A stretch of 52,755 nucleotides of DNA from Candidatus Accumulibacter propinquus (GTDB lineage Bacteria; Pseudomonadota; Gammaproteobacteria; Burkholderiales; Rhodocyclaceae). The notes beneath the pieces are model-generated. The model saw only the letters and a program-made list of their open reading frames with translations, was not told the origin of the DNA and did no database searches. Shown piece after piece: positions 34,565 through 44,080 of the stretch. The stretch's first letter is position 1, and each line of letters opens with the position of its first letter. The translations under genes were made by a program, and so were the position numbers. Where the stretch lies: positions 1 through 52,755 of the forward strand of contig JADKBU010000024.1 in assembly GCA_016714935.1 (NCBI GenBank). The letters are read 5' to 3'.

Positions 34565-34580
34565 GGTTCCTCCACGTATC

Positions 34581-34608
34581 ATAATAGTTGATTGGATTGG
34601 TACACTAT
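34581..34608 (-). promoter_or_regulatory. isc promoter with a candidate type 1 IscR site
   Basis: A 25-bp imperfect palindrome at 34584-34608 begins ATAGTTGAT and ends GGTACACTAT. It agrees with the type 1 IscR consensus (ATASYYGACT...AGTCRRSTAT) at most positions, including both outer ATA/TAT ends and the GA core. On the minus strand TATTAT (complement of 34581-34586) can serve as -10, so the site covers the promoter, as expected for autorepression. Weak points are the non-consensus bases in the right half. Confidence 0.6.
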
Positions 34609-34624
34609 AGCGACGCACTGAAGC

Positions 34625-35377
34625 TTAGTCAACTATTTTACTCAAGTACTGCGGGTCGAACTGGTCGCTGGTGACCAGCGGACCCTCGACATGCACGCCA
34701 GCCTCCTCAAGCTTGCTGAGCAGCAGGACAAACCGCCGATCGACCTCGACTGCATGGTCGAGCAAGCCATGAATCGCCTTGGCCAAGGGGTCATCCTGAT
34801 CGCCCGCCAGCGCGTACGCCGAAAACCCCAGTTTCCCGGCCATCTCCTCGCGCTTCTGCGCCTGCGCACTGTCGATGATCCGCGCCGGATTGCCGACCGC
34901 CGTTGCCCCCACCGGCACATCCTTGACGACCACGGCATTGGACCCGACCTTGGCCGACGTCCCGATGGTGATCGGTCCCAGCACCTTGGCGCCGGCGCCG
35001 ACGACCACCCCGTTCGCCAGGGTCGGGTGGCGCCGGCCCTTGTTCCAGGAAGTGCCACCGAGGGTAACGCCGTGATAGAGGGTGACGTCGTCCCCGATCA
35101 CCGCGGTTTCACCGATCACCACACCCATGCCGTGATCGATGAACAGGCGGCGTCCGATGCTCGCTCCGGGATGGATCTCGATGCCGGTAAAGAAGCGCCC
35201 GAGGTGCGAAACCAGGCGCCCCAGCCAGCGCAGGCGATGCACCCACAACCAGTGCGCAAGACGATGCGTGACCATCGCATGCACCCCCGGGTAGCAGGTG
35301 AGAACCTCCCAGAACGTGCGGGCAGCGGGGTCACGGTCAAATACCGATTGAATGTCTTCACGCAGGTGGTTGAACAT
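34625..35377 (-). CDS. cysE: Serine O-acetyltransferase CysE
   Basis: This encodes 250 residues, the shorter bacterial type without the full E. coli N-terminal extension. The left-handed beta-helix of hexapeptide repeats contains catalytic D81-H82 (IDHGMGVVIGETAVIGDDVT) and H117 (WNKGRRHPTL). It makes O-acetylserine for cysteine synthesis. It lies upstream of iscR on the same strand with a 60-base gap. Supplying cysteine for two desulfurases fits the setting, though separate promoters are likely. Confidence 0.94.
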   Translation of the reverse strand: MFNHLREDIQSVFDRDPAARTFWEVLTCYPGVHAMVTHRLAHWLWVHRLRWLGRLVSHLGRFFTGIEIHPGASIGRRLFIDHGMGVVIGETAVIGDDVTLYHGVTLGGTSWNKGRRHPTLANGVVVGAGAKVLGPITIGTSAKVGSNAVVVKDVPVGATAVGNPARIIDSAQAQKREEMAGKLGFSAYALAGDQDDPLAKAIHGLLDHAVEVDRRFVLLLSKLEEAGVHVEGPLVTSDQFDPQYLSKIVD

Positions 35378-35437
35378 GAAACGAGAGTCCTAAGCGGTCA
35401 CCCCTCAATGCCGGGGCGCTGGTACAATACCATACTA

Positions 35438-36229
35438 TTACAGTGTACTATCCGGAGCAGCGGCACCGGCAACCTGCTTCTCGACCGCGTCGAGCAGTCC
35501 GCGCAGGATGTTGATCTCGTCACGTTCGAGCTCGGCACGCGCGAAAAGACGACGCAGCTTGGGCAACAGCCGTTTGGGCTGCTGCGGATCGAGAAAACCG
35601 CTGCTCACCATCACCCGCTCCAGATGCGCGTGGAAGCGTTCGATGTCCTGGTGGCTTGCCGCCGGCGAGGCAAAGGGTACGGCACGGGTCACTACCGGCG
35701 GCTGGCTGTCGAAGGCAGCCAGCCGTAGTTCGTAGGCCAGCAGTTGCACCGCCGAAGCGAGGTTGAGCGAGGTGTACTCCGGATTGGCGGGAATGAAGAT
35801 CGCACACCGGCAACGCTGCACCTCGGCGTTCGACAGACCGGCGGTCTCGTTGCCGAACAACAGCGCCACCTCGCCCGTGCTGGCCTTCGCCAGTACCTCA
35901 GCGGCGGCCTGACGTGCCTGCAGCGCCGGTGGCCCGAGGTTGCGGTGGCGCGCCGAAACGGCGTACGCAAACATACAGTCGGCCAGCGCCGCATCGAGGT
36001 TCGTGCACACCTGTGCCTGCGCGAGAATGTCGCCGGCTCCCGCCGCACGCGCCACCGCTTCGTCGTCCGGAAAACGCCTGGGATTGACCAGGGTCAGGCG
36101 CGACAGGCCCATCGTCTTCATCGCTCGCGCGGCGGCACCGATGTTGCCCGGATGGCTGGGATGCGACAACACGATGCGCACCCTGTCGAGCAGCGAGCCC
36201 GAAGAATGAGACCTTGCAGGCCGGTTCAT
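35438..36229 (-). CDS. trmJ: TrmJ, tRNA (Cm32/Um32) 2'-O-methyltransferase
   Basis: This encodes 263 residues, a SPOUT methyltransferase with motif 1 SHPGNIGAAARAMKTMGL near 25-42, motif 2 VALLFGNETAGLSNAEVQ and motif 3 IFIPANPEYTSLNLASAVQL. TrmJ methylates the ribose of nucleotide 32 in several tRNAs. The start at 36229 gives MNRPARSHS; a 36256 start adds nine unconserved residues. It is divergent from suhB with 65 bases between. The trmJ-cysE-iscR order is common in proteobacteria. Confidence 0.93.
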   Translation of the reverse strand: MNRPARSHSSGSLLDRVRIVLSHPSHPGNIGAAARAMKTMGLSRLTLVNPRRFPDDEAVARAAGAGDILAQAQVCTNLDAALADCMFAYAVSARHRNLGPPALQARQAAAEVLAKASTGEVALLFGNETAGLSNAEVQRCRCAIFIPANPEYTSLNLASAVQLLAYELRLAAFDSQPPVVTRAVPFASPAASHQDIERFHAHLERVMVSSGFLDPQQPKRLLPKLRRLFARAELERDEINILRGLLDAVEKQVAGAAAPDSTL

Positions 36230-36294
36230 ATTAGAATCGGGACTCCTCCACACCAATCGGGCGACAACCGCCGCCCGTCAGGTTCTCCAAAACC

Positions 36295-37104
36295 ATGCAT
36301 CCAGCTCTCAACATCATCATCAAGGCGGCGCGGCGCGCCAGTCAGATCATCAACCGCGCCTCTCTGGATCTTGAGCACCTGCAGATCACCACCAAGCGTC
36401 AGAGCGATTTTGTCACCGAAGTGGACAAGGCGGCCGAGGCGGCAATCATCGACGTGCTGCGCGAGGCCTATCCCGAGTACGGCATTCTAGCAGAAGAGTC
36501 GGGCCAGACCGCCGGCAGCGCCGGCGGCAGCGAGTATCAGTGGATCATCGACCCGCTCGACGGCACCACCAACTTCATCCACGGATTGCCGCAGTACGCG
36601 GTCTCGATCGCGCTGGCGCACCGCGGACAGGTCACGCAAGCGGTGGTCTACGACACGGTACGCAACGAAATGTTCACCGCCAGCAAGGGCGGCGGCGCCT
36701 TCCTCAACGAACGCCGCATCCGGGTCAGCAAATGCCTGCGCCTCGAAGAAGCGCTGATCGGCACCGGTTTCCCCTACCGCATTTATGACCACATCGACGC
36801 CTATCTGGCGATCTTCAAGGAACTGGCGCGCAAGAGTGCCGGCATCCGCCGCCCGGGTGCCGCCGCCCTCGATCTGGCCTACGTCGCTTGCGGGCGCTTC
36901 GACGGCTTCTGGGAGTTCGGCCTGTCGCCCTGGGACATCGCCGGTGGCGCGCTGCTGATTTCCGAGGCCGGCGGCCTGATCAGCGACCTTGCCGGCAACG
37001 AAACCTACCTGCAGACCGGTAACCTGGTCGCCGGCAACCCGAAAGTCTTTGCGCAACTGCTGCAGGTGATCGACGGCCACCGGACGCCGGGGTTGATGGC
37101 GTGA
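36295..37104 (+). CDS. suhB: Inositol-1-monophosphatase SuhB
   Basis: This encodes 269 residues (E. coli 267). Metal-binding motifs: E67 in ILAEESG, DPLDGTTNF at 86-94, and WDIAGGALLISEAGG near 221-235. It dephosphorylates inositol phosphates. In E. coli SuhB also acts in rRNA transcription antitermination. Here it is divergent from trmJ, a conserved pairing. Confidence 0.95.
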   Translation: MHPALNIIIKAARRASQIINRASLDLEHLQITTKRQSDFVTEVDKAAEAAIIDVLREAYPEYGILAEESGQTAGSAGGSEYQWIIDPLDGTTNFIHGLPQYAVSIALAHRGQVTQAVVYDTVRNEMFTASKGGGAFLNERRIRVSKCLRLEEALIGTGFPYRIYDHIDAYLAIFKELARKSAGIRRPGAAALDLAYVACGRFDGFWEFGLSPWDIAGGALLISEAGGLISDLAGNETYLQTGNLVAGNPKVFAQLLQVIDGHRTPGLMA

Positions 37105-37260
37105 GGGCGTAGCGCGGCCGCTTCCGGCCAGTTCCGATGCCAGCGGCAACAAAGAATTCTACAGGCCGAACGACGGGTAACCGTAGTCGAACGAGACCGT
37201 CAGATCCACAGCGTGGAGCGCTGCAATCGGGCCCTTCTTTTCCAAAGGGCCTGCCCCCTA

Positions 37261-38383
37261 TCAGGCCAGGGCGTGCACCCCTTGATAGCCGAGGTAGATC
37301 CCGACCAGCAGGATGAGAGCGCCAGAGAAATACGGTGCTTTCCGCGCAAACTCGCCGAAACCGCTCCAGCGCTTAGAAACGTGCTTCACGCTCAAAGCCG
37401 CCAGCGCGCCGGAAAGTACCATCGTCAAAGCCAACCCGATACTGAAGCACAGCACCAGGGTTGCACCGAGGGTGATCTCCTTCAGTTGCAGGCACAACAA
37501 CAAGACGGTGATCGAGGCTGGACAGGGAATCAGCCCGCCGGTCAGCCCGAACATGATGATCTGGCCGGTGGTCACTTCCCGGTTGGCGAAGCGACGGCGA
37601 ATGTCGTTGGCGTGCGCCAATTCGTGAGGGTCCTGGTAGCCGGGGCCGACACGTCCAGGCCTTCGTAGTCCTTGATGGCGTGGTGATGGTGATCGTGCTC
37701 GACAAACTCGACGTCGTAGTCGTGGCTGTGGTGCTCATGGCCCAGGCGCAGACGGGCGACAAACTCGTGCGGTTCGGGAATCTCCTGCTCGGATTCCACG
37801 AAGCCATTGCGCTGCACGAAACTGAAGGTCTGCATGCTACCGTCCGACCGTTCGGTCTCGATCCTCACCTGATCGGCCGTCCATGTGTGTCCATGCCCGC
37901 TCTCACGGAACAAGCGGAAGCGCGGTGGCACACCCTCCTCGAAAACTTCCAGCCGTACTAGACCGTGGCCAGTATCGATCTGTTTGGTGTCGTCATGATG
38001 ATGGTCGTGATCGTGGTCATGACCCTGCTCGACAGACTGCCCTGCCGCCAGGTTCGCCACATCATCCACAGAGCGACGCCGATAATCAGAACTGCCGATA
38101 CGACCTGGAGATACGGCTCACTGGTTTCCGCATCCCATTTTTGCCCGAAGTACATCCCGCCCATCGCGATGACCCACACCACCGCCGTATGGGAAATCGT
38201 CGCCGATATTCCGAGCAGAACGGCTTGCGCCACGGTGCCACGAATAGCCACAATGAAAGCAGCCATCATGGTCTTGGAGTGGCCCGGCTCGAGGCCGTGC
38301 AGGCCACCGAGAAGGATCGCGCTTGGAATAAATAGCCAAGCATTGGCAGTGCCTTGCGCTAGCAGGGCAGAAAAACTGGTCAT
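37261..38383 (-). CDS. rcnA: RcnA-type nickel/cobalt exporter, interrupted by two frame changes
   Basis: Three minus-strand frames together give one protein. The N-terminal part (MTSFSALLAQGTANAWLFIP, then HGLEPGHSKTMMAAFIVAIR) is read from 38383. A His-rich cytoplasmic loop (HDHDHDHHHDDTK and HDHHHHAIKDYEGL) is read in a second frame from about 38030. The C-terminal helices (IIMFGLTGGLIPCPASITVL) are in a third frame from about 37640. The second shift is repaired by adding one base in a GCCCCGG run. All RcnA motifs are present, so a functional protein or recent indel errors are likelier than old decay. RcnA pumps Ni and Co out across the inner membrane. It starts 9 bases after its regulator gene. 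Confidence 0.85.
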
Positions 38384-38392
38384 CGAGGTCCT

Positions 38393-38662
38393 TTACAGGT
38401 ACTTGGTGATGCCTTTGAACTCACGGATGGTTTCGTCCGCGTTCTGTGGGTCGCTGCGCACCGCTCGTTCAAGGCAGTGATCGATATGGTCGTGCACCAG
38501 GGTCTTCTTGGCATTAGCCACTGCGCTTTCAACGGCCTGCAGTTGCTGGGCGATCTCCAGACAATTACGGCTGTCTTCAAGCATCGTGATGATGCTCCTG
38601 ATGTGGCCTTCCGCCCGTTTCAGGCGCTTGACGATTTCCGGGTGGGAGGTATGCGTACTCAT
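38393..38662 (-). CDS. CsoR/RcnR-family metal-sensing repressor
   Basis: This encodes 89 residues, an all-helical DUF156 repressor (EIVKRLKRAEGHIRSIITML). Metal ligands appear as C34, H59 and C63 (HIDHC), the C-H-C pattern of CsoR rather than the H-C-H-H set of E. coli RcnR. Its neighbour rcnA suggests it senses Ni or Co all the same, as known for DmeR-like members. The palindrome just upstream of its start is the likely operator, so it would repress itself and rcnA. Confidence 0.9.
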   Translation of the reverse strand: MSTHTSHPEIVKRLKRAEGHIRSIITMLEDSRNCLEIAQQLQAVESAVANAKKTLVHDHIDHCLERAVRSDPQNADETIREFKGITKYL

Positions 38663-38669
38663 GTACCAT

Positions 38670-38693
38670 TATCCTATCCAGGGGGATAGGATA
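38670..38693. promoter_or_regulatory. Operator palindrome of the csoR-rcnA operon
   Basis: A perfect 10-bp inverted repeat, TATCCTATCC (38670-38679) and GGATAGGATA (38684-38693), with AGGG between. G-tracts flanked by A/T-rich inverted repeats are the typical CsoR/RcnR target. It ends 7 bases before the repressor start codon, where binding would block transcription. Confidence 0.8.
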
Positions 38694-39590
38694 TGTCAAG
38701 ATTAATTGCGACTAAAAGAATGGCGTTCATTTGAGGCAGTGGCAGGCAAAATTCCGTCGTCCCAGAGCGTTTCAAATGTGCTTTGGCACGTTCGAATAAC
38801 GCCAACTGCCCACGCTCGGTAAACTTCACTGTCCATTCGAGTCCTCCCACCAAGGCCGCACCTGAAAGGTTGGCGCTGCCCACATAAGCCGAGCCGAAAC
38901 CGGTCTTGCGCCTGAACAGCCATGACTTTGCATGCAACCGGGTCCGGCTGCCGTCCAGGGAAACTTTGACCTGGCAGCCCGGCAATCTGGCCAGCTCATC
39001 CCAGCCTGAATCTCGGTGGCGCCAGTGTTAAGTGGTAGTCAAGCCTACGCAAAGCGGCTCCGCGGCTGGCCATCAGCCCATGGCCGTCGCCGATTGCAGA
39101 ATATCGAGCAACCTGCGTACCCCGGAATGGGTAATGAAGCTGACCAGGATATCCACTTCATCGCAGGCAGCAAGCTCGCGGCGTAACTCACTCAGTAGCG
39201 AGGGCGAACCCTTGCCCGCGGTAAACTGCGAAGGCATGGCCAAACCGGTATCGGGCGTACGCGTGGCGGAGTACGCCGATGGATGGAATTTGGCAGCTGC
39301 AATGGCGCGTGGAAGGTATCGATCCGATTGCCATGACCGCCAAGCCGATGGCGAACATCCATCAGGATGAATTGATCAGATCCATTGCCAGGTGCCCTCT
39401 CTTCCCCGGTGCCCCCAGGTCATCGAGTATCCGGGCGAGAGTTGGCGGGCCAAGGCTTCGGCCAAGCGCTCGGGAACATCCTCGGCAGCAAGCGGACCGA
39501 GAGTGCGTTCACCCTCGCTGGTAGCCTTCGACAAGGCCCCCACAAGGCACTGGAAACCACCGCATCGTAAAGGCCATCATGAAAGTTCAT
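38690..39590 (-). pseudogene. Truncated remnant of a helicase with N-terminal phospholipase-D-like nuclease (DUF3427 type)
   Basis: Pieces in several minus-strand frames line up with the N-terminus of the large PLD/DEAD-helicase/DUF3427 proteins. They are MNFHDGLYDAVVSSAL at 39590, then DVPERLAEALARQLSP, FTAGKGSPSLLSELRRELAA with DEVDILVSFITHSGVRRLLD, and TRLHAKSWLFRRKTGFGSAY with VGSANLSGAALVGGLEW (the HKD-like nuclease motif). After FETLWDDG the similarity stops; the helicase and DUF3427 domains (over 700 residues) are missing. The gene ends against the csoR operator. Stops and shifts are frequent. This one looks truly truncated, probably the scar of a lost defence-type gene. Confidence 0.65.
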
Positions 39591-39785
39591 AGTCTTGCCA
39601 GACGGTGACGGCCGAGAACGTGCATCGAGCGCTTCATTGTCCGGGCGCTCCAGGCGCTATTCGTCACGGGCACGAGCGGCGCCCAGGCAAAGTCGAAACT
39701 TCTGCCCGACGCGAGCCGGCAACTCAAGGAAAAATCCGGACCGGGCATACCTCCGCATCGACCTTGCCCACCGCCCGGCCAAAGC

Positions 39786-40899
39786 TCAGCCGGCGATCAC
39801 CGACAGTGCATCGTGGTAGAGGTAACCCAGGTCTTCTGCCACCTCACGGCAGGTGACCTTGCCGAAAGCGACGTTCAGTCCATTGCGCAGGTGAACATTG
39901 TCCTGCAGGGCCTGCCGCCAGCCCTTGTCGGCAATCTGCAGGGCAAATGGCAGCGTCGCATTGTTGAGCGCATAGGTCGAGGTGCGGGGCACGCCGCCGG
40001 GCATGTTGGCCACACAGTAGTGCACCACCTTGCCGACCATGTAAGTCGGTTCGGCGTGCGTGGTGGCCTTGGCCGTCTCGCAGCAGCCGCCCTGGTCGAT
40101 GGCGACGTCAACGATCACCGACCCCGGCTTCATGGCGTCGACCATCTGCCGGGTCACCAGCTTGGGCGCCGCGGCGCCGGGAATCAGCACGCCACCGATG
40201 ACCAGGTCGGCACGCAACACATGGTGTTCGACGTTGTCGCGGTTGGAAAACACGGTGATCACGCGCGCCCCGAGCAGACGATCCATGCGCCGCAGGACGT
40301 CGAGGTTGCGATCGATGACCACCACCTGCGCACCGCTGCCGACGGCGATCTGCGCCGCGTTCGAGCCGACGACGCCGCCACCGAGGATGACGATCCGCGC
40401 CGACGGCACGCCGGCGACTCCGCCCAGCAGGACGCCCATGCCGCCATGCGCCTTTTCGAGGCAGTAGGCGCCGGCCTGCACCGACAGCCGGCCAGCGACC
40501 TCCGACATCGGCGCCAGCAGCGGCAGGCCGCCACCGGGCTGCGTCACCGTTTCATAGGCGATGCACACCGCGCCACTGCTGACCAGATCGGCACACTGTG
40601 CCGGATCGGGAGCGAGGTGGAGATAGGTATACAGAATCTGGCCCTCGCGCAGCATCGCTCGCTCGCCAGCCTGCGGCTCCTTGACCTTGATGATCATTTC
40701 GGCGGTGCCGAAAATCTCCCCGGCGGTATCGGCAATGACCGCGCCGGCCTTGCGGTACACCTCGTCGGTCGCGCCGATGCCTGTCCCGGCGCTCTCAACC
40801 GTCACCTGGTGACCATGCTCGACCATCTCCCGAACCGATGACGGGTCAGTCCAACACGATATTCGTGGTTCTTGATTTCCTGGGTACGCCGATGTGCAT
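39786..40899 (-). CDS. ald: Alanine dehydrogenase, with two one-base deletions near the start
   Basis: The C-terminal about 345 residues are read in one frame: IIKVKEPQAGERAMLREGQI, the NAD-binding ARIVILGGGVVGSNAAQIAV, and VDVAIDQGGCCETAKATTHA. The family start MHIGVP is at 40899 with AAGGAG just upstream, but the frame breaks at CCCAGGAAATC (expected CCCAAGGAAATC) and again at ACCCGTCATC (one C missing). Restoring both bases gives 371 residues, exactly the usual length. The enzyme interconverts alanine and pyruvate with NAD. The homopolymer deletions suggest read errors rather than a dead gene. Confidence 0.9.
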
Positions 40900-41275
40900 C
40901 TGAGTCTCCTTGCCAGTGGTTGAGGGCTGCTCATCTTATTGCATTTCGTTCGCAATGGCGGCATTTTTGGGTCGCCACGCGCCAGTTCAACGGCATGGCA
41001 GGCGGCGAGCGGAAGGGCACGCGCGGCAGATCTCCGCACACCCGGCAGCCAGCGCACCCGTGGCTGTTCCATGCCCCGGCAACTGCGTATAGACTGCGAA
41101 CCCTGTTCCCGTCCTGTGCGGATACGGCTCCGGCAGCAGGCCCGGTGACCTGCCCTTCCCCCTTCGCATCGAAGTGCAAGGCCCGGCGGCGGTCCCTGCA
41201 TGGCTGGAGGCCACTTTTGGAGAGATCGGAATCCGTGCCAGACTCGTGTGCATGTTCAGAGGAGAGCGCAGCGCC
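40900..41275. other. Intergenic region between ald and the sigma factor gene
   Basis: This region is 376 bases between divergent genes. Open frames here on both strands carry no recognisable domain. GGAGAG at 41260-41265 lies ahead of an ATG at 41276 that may be the true sigma factor start if one frame change is allowed. No convincing promoter or terminator is visible. Confidence 0.4.
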
Positions 41276-41372
41276 ATGACCCCTCAACGCTCGCGGGCGT
41301 GCCGATCCGGGACCATCGCCGGCGGCGGGAATCCGCACCCTGCCGGCGGCCGCCGCCGGCATCGCTGCCGAG

Positions 41373-41927
41373 ATGGCCGGCTTCCAGCGCGAAATGTTGC
41401 GCTTCGCGGTGCTGCAGTTGCGCGATCAGGCCAGCGCCGAAGACGCCGTGCAGGAGGCGATGCTCGCCGCCCTGCAGGGAGCCGACCGCTTTGCCGAGCG
41501 GGCCAAGCTCAAGACCTGGGTGTTTTCGATTCTCAGGAACAAGATCGTCGACATCATCCGGCGGCGAGTGCGCGAGCCCAGCTATCAGGCACCCGAAACG
41601 GAGATCGATGACGCCGATTTCGACCCGCTGTTCAGCGCCAACGGACACTGGCACAGTGACAGCCGACCGGCGGATTGGGGCGACCCGGAAAAGAGTTTCG
41701 AGAACCAGCGTTTCTGGGCAATCTTCGATGGCTGTCTGAACCGCCTGCCGGCAGCGACGGCACGCGTCTTCATGATGCGCGAGATGCTCGGCCTGGAAAC
41801 CGACGAAATCTGCACCGAACTGGCGATGAGCAGCAACAACTGCTGGGTTGTTCTGCACCGGGCGCGCATGGGATTGCGCATGTGCCTGGATCAGCAATGG
41901 TTCAACGCCGGAGAACAGACCAGATGA
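41373..41927 (+). CDS. ECF-type RNA polymerase sigma factor
   Basis: This encodes 184 residues from the first in-frame ATG. Region 2 is clear (LRFAVLQLRDQASAEDAVQE, AMLAALQ and KLKTWVFSILRNKIVDIIRR) and region 4 follows (LNRLPAATARVFMMREMLGL, then EICTELAMSSNNCWVVLHRA). In-frame sequence upstream (TLPAAAAGIAAEM) fits a sigma N-terminus, and an ATG at 41276 in another frame has a ribosome site, so the N-terminus may be frameshifted. Its stop overlaps the start of a zinc-finger anti-sigma gene (ATGA at 41924-41927). Target promoters are unknown. Confidence 0.88.
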   Translation: MAGFQREMLRFAVLQLRDQASAEDAVQEAMLAALQGADRFAERAKLKTWVFSILRNKIVDIIRRRVREPSYQAPETEIDDADFDPLFSANGHWHSDSRPADWGDPEKSFENQRFWAIFDGCLNRLPAATARVFMMREMLGLETDEICTELAMSSNNCWVVLHRARMGLRMCLDQQWFNAGEQTR

Positions 41928-42130
41928 TGAACTGCAGGAAGCCGTCAAAACTGATGTCGGAGGAGATGGATCATGATCTCTCCGGCGGCCGGCGCTGGTC
42001 ACTGCGCCTGCATCTGCTGATCTGCCTCGGCTGCCGGAACTACCGTCGGCAACTGTCTTTCCTGCGCCAGGCCTGTCGACACGAGGTGGCGGTGGACGAC
42101 ACACCGCCACCGGCCCCGCCACCCAACTGA
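41924..42130 (+). CDS. Small zinc-finger (zf-HC2) anti-sigma factor
   Basis: This encodes 68 residues. The motif HLLICLGCRNYRRQL contains the HxxxCxxC of zf-HC2/ZAS anti-sigma domains; a Cys near the N-terminus (MMNCRKPSKLMSEEMD) is also typical. There is no membrane helix, so it is a soluble type. It is translationally coupled to the ECF sigma factor it should bind. Zinc-cysteine centres of this kind can sense oxidants; that is inference here. Confidence 0.82.
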   Translation: MMNCRKPSKLMSEEMDHDLSGGRRWSLRLHLLICLGCRNYRRQLSFLRQACRHEVAVDDTPPPAPPPN

Positions 42131-42181
42131 AACCGGCGCGCGCCGCTGCCCGCCAGGGTCAGACGCTACGCCGAGCCCGAC

Positions 42182-44080
42182 TCAAACGCCGACCATGCCG
42201 CCATCGTCGCGTCTGACGACGATCGTCGCCGAGCGTGGTCGACCGCCGGTGACATTGGCAAACTGGCTCGCCGGCCAACCCGATCCAGCCAGCGGCCTGG
42301 TCGGGTCGGAGCGGCCGCCGGGCAGCTCGCCCGGATGCTGCACATTGATGAACAGGTTGCGACCGTCCGGCGTTGCCGTCGGCCCGGCGATCTCGCAGCC
42401 CCTGGGCCCGGTGAGAAAACGCCTGACTTCGCCGCTGACCACATCGGCGACCAGCAACTGGTTGTTGCCGAGGCGCGCGTAGTCGCCACGATGCATGGCA
42501 CTGCCGGAAACGTCGGTGGCGATCCACAAGCGGCCGTCACGGTCGAACCACAGTCCATCCGGGCTGCCGAAGGCGTCGCCGCGGCTGTTGCCCCGCTTCT
42601 CCGGGTCGGCGTGCTGCGGGTCCCCACCGAGAACGAAGATGTCCCAGCCGAAGCTGCCGGCAGCCGCGTCACCCCCCTCCTCGCGCCAGCGGATGATGTG
42701 CCCGAAAACATTCCCGCGGCGCGGGTTGGCGGCGTCGACGTCGACCCGCTGACGGTTGTTGGTCAAGCTGCAATAAACCTCGCCGCTTCCGGGATGGACC
42801 GCCAGCCACTCCGGACGATCCATCTTCGTCGCCCCGACGAGATCGGCCGCCTGACGGGTGCGGATCGGGATATCGGCCTGGTCGGCCAAAGCCATTGGCC
42901 TCGGTGAGGCCGTTCTGCCCGTGTTGCGGCGCAATCCAGTGACCCCGGCCGTCGGCGCCAAACGGGCGACGTGCGGAGGTCCCGATGGCGAGCAGGCTGC
43001 CGCCGCCCTGCTCGCGTCGAATCGATCCCCTGGAGACATACCTAGAGGTATTCGAAGGCCTCGTCGTCACCCATGAGAACCACCACCCGGCCATCGCCGG
43101 CCAGCGTGAGCATCGCCCTTCGTGCTTGAAACGCCCCAGCGCCGTGTGCTTGACCGGGACGCTGGCGGGTTCCACGGGTCGATCTCGACCACTCAGCCGA
43201 AACGATTGGCCTCGTTCGGCTCGCTAACCACGTCGAAGCGGCGGTCATGCTCGTGCCAGCGCATTCCGCCGCCCTGCTCACGCAGGCCATAACGCTTCTG
43301 CGCCGCGGTCGGCTGGTCGAGCCCTTTGAAACAGGCGTTGAAATGCTCCTCGCAGCTCAGGTAGGTGCCCCAGGGGGTTACACCCATCCGCGCAATTGGC
43401 GAGCGTACCGAAACGACATTGCCGCGGCGGTCATCACGGGTGCGCATGGCGGCTGCGCCGGCCGCCGGACCGTCGATGCGCATCGGCGTGCGCGCGGTAA
43501 TCCGCCGCGCGTATGCCGGAAGGCCGCAGCACCTGCCAGGCGAGGTCCCCTGCTCCCCCAAGTTCGACTTCGATCACCGAAACACCGTGCGCATGCTGCG
43601 ACTTGAGCATCTTGGCATGACTCAGTCGGCCATCCCATCCGGTGCAGCAGGCCCTCGTCGGTGTATTCGTGGTTGACACAACAGGCCGTGCGTGGACGAC
43701 GGCTGGCCGTGCCTGACGAAGGAAAGAAATGCATGCCATCGTGATGCATTCCGGCCTGCTCGGCCTGTTCCGCGGCACTGCTGCCGGCATCACCCCAAGC
43801 CCGGAGCGTCCGAAACCGGGTCACCCCAGGCGTAGAGCATCTGCACGCGGTAGCCCTCGGGGACGCGCACGGTCTTCACTCGACGCCGCCAGAGGCTGGA
43901 AGCGCATGCCGGGCTGAGCACTCGCCGCAACCCGCAGCGGCAGCCCCAGGAACGGCAGGGCCGCGCTGCCGAGTCCCAGTTGCAGGAGGCGGCGACGCCT
44001 CGCCGACAGGGTCGAAGACGCGACCAGAGTTGCTCGAAGTGCGGGTTCGTGCTGTCGTTGCTGATCGGATCGTCGGGCAT
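42182..44080 (-). CDS. phoX: PhoX-family alkaline phosphatase (DUF839), multiply frameshifted
   Basis: At least six minus-strand frame pieces assemble into one protein of about 630 residues. It begins MPDDPISNDSTNPHFEQLWS at 44080. Twin-arginine-type signal sequence around 43930-44010 is spread over frames, then VRVPEGYRVQMLYAWGDPVS, CCVNHEYTDEGLLHR, NPWGTYLSCEEHFNACFKG, NEANRFGWVVEIDP, VVVLMGDDEAFEYLYKFVSR, TKMDRPEWLAVHPGSGEVYC and FGSPDGLWFDRDGRLWIATD. These are the calcium/iron active-site blocks of PhoX. It would hydrolyse phosphoesters in the periplasm after Tat export. The frame changes leave all motifs intact, so indel errors are the simplest reading. Confidence 0.85.

Noticed and set aside
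37230..37251. Hairpin GGCCCTT/AAGGGCC as the suhB or rcnA terminator
   Set aside because: The 7-bp stem is real, but there is no T-run on either strand after it.
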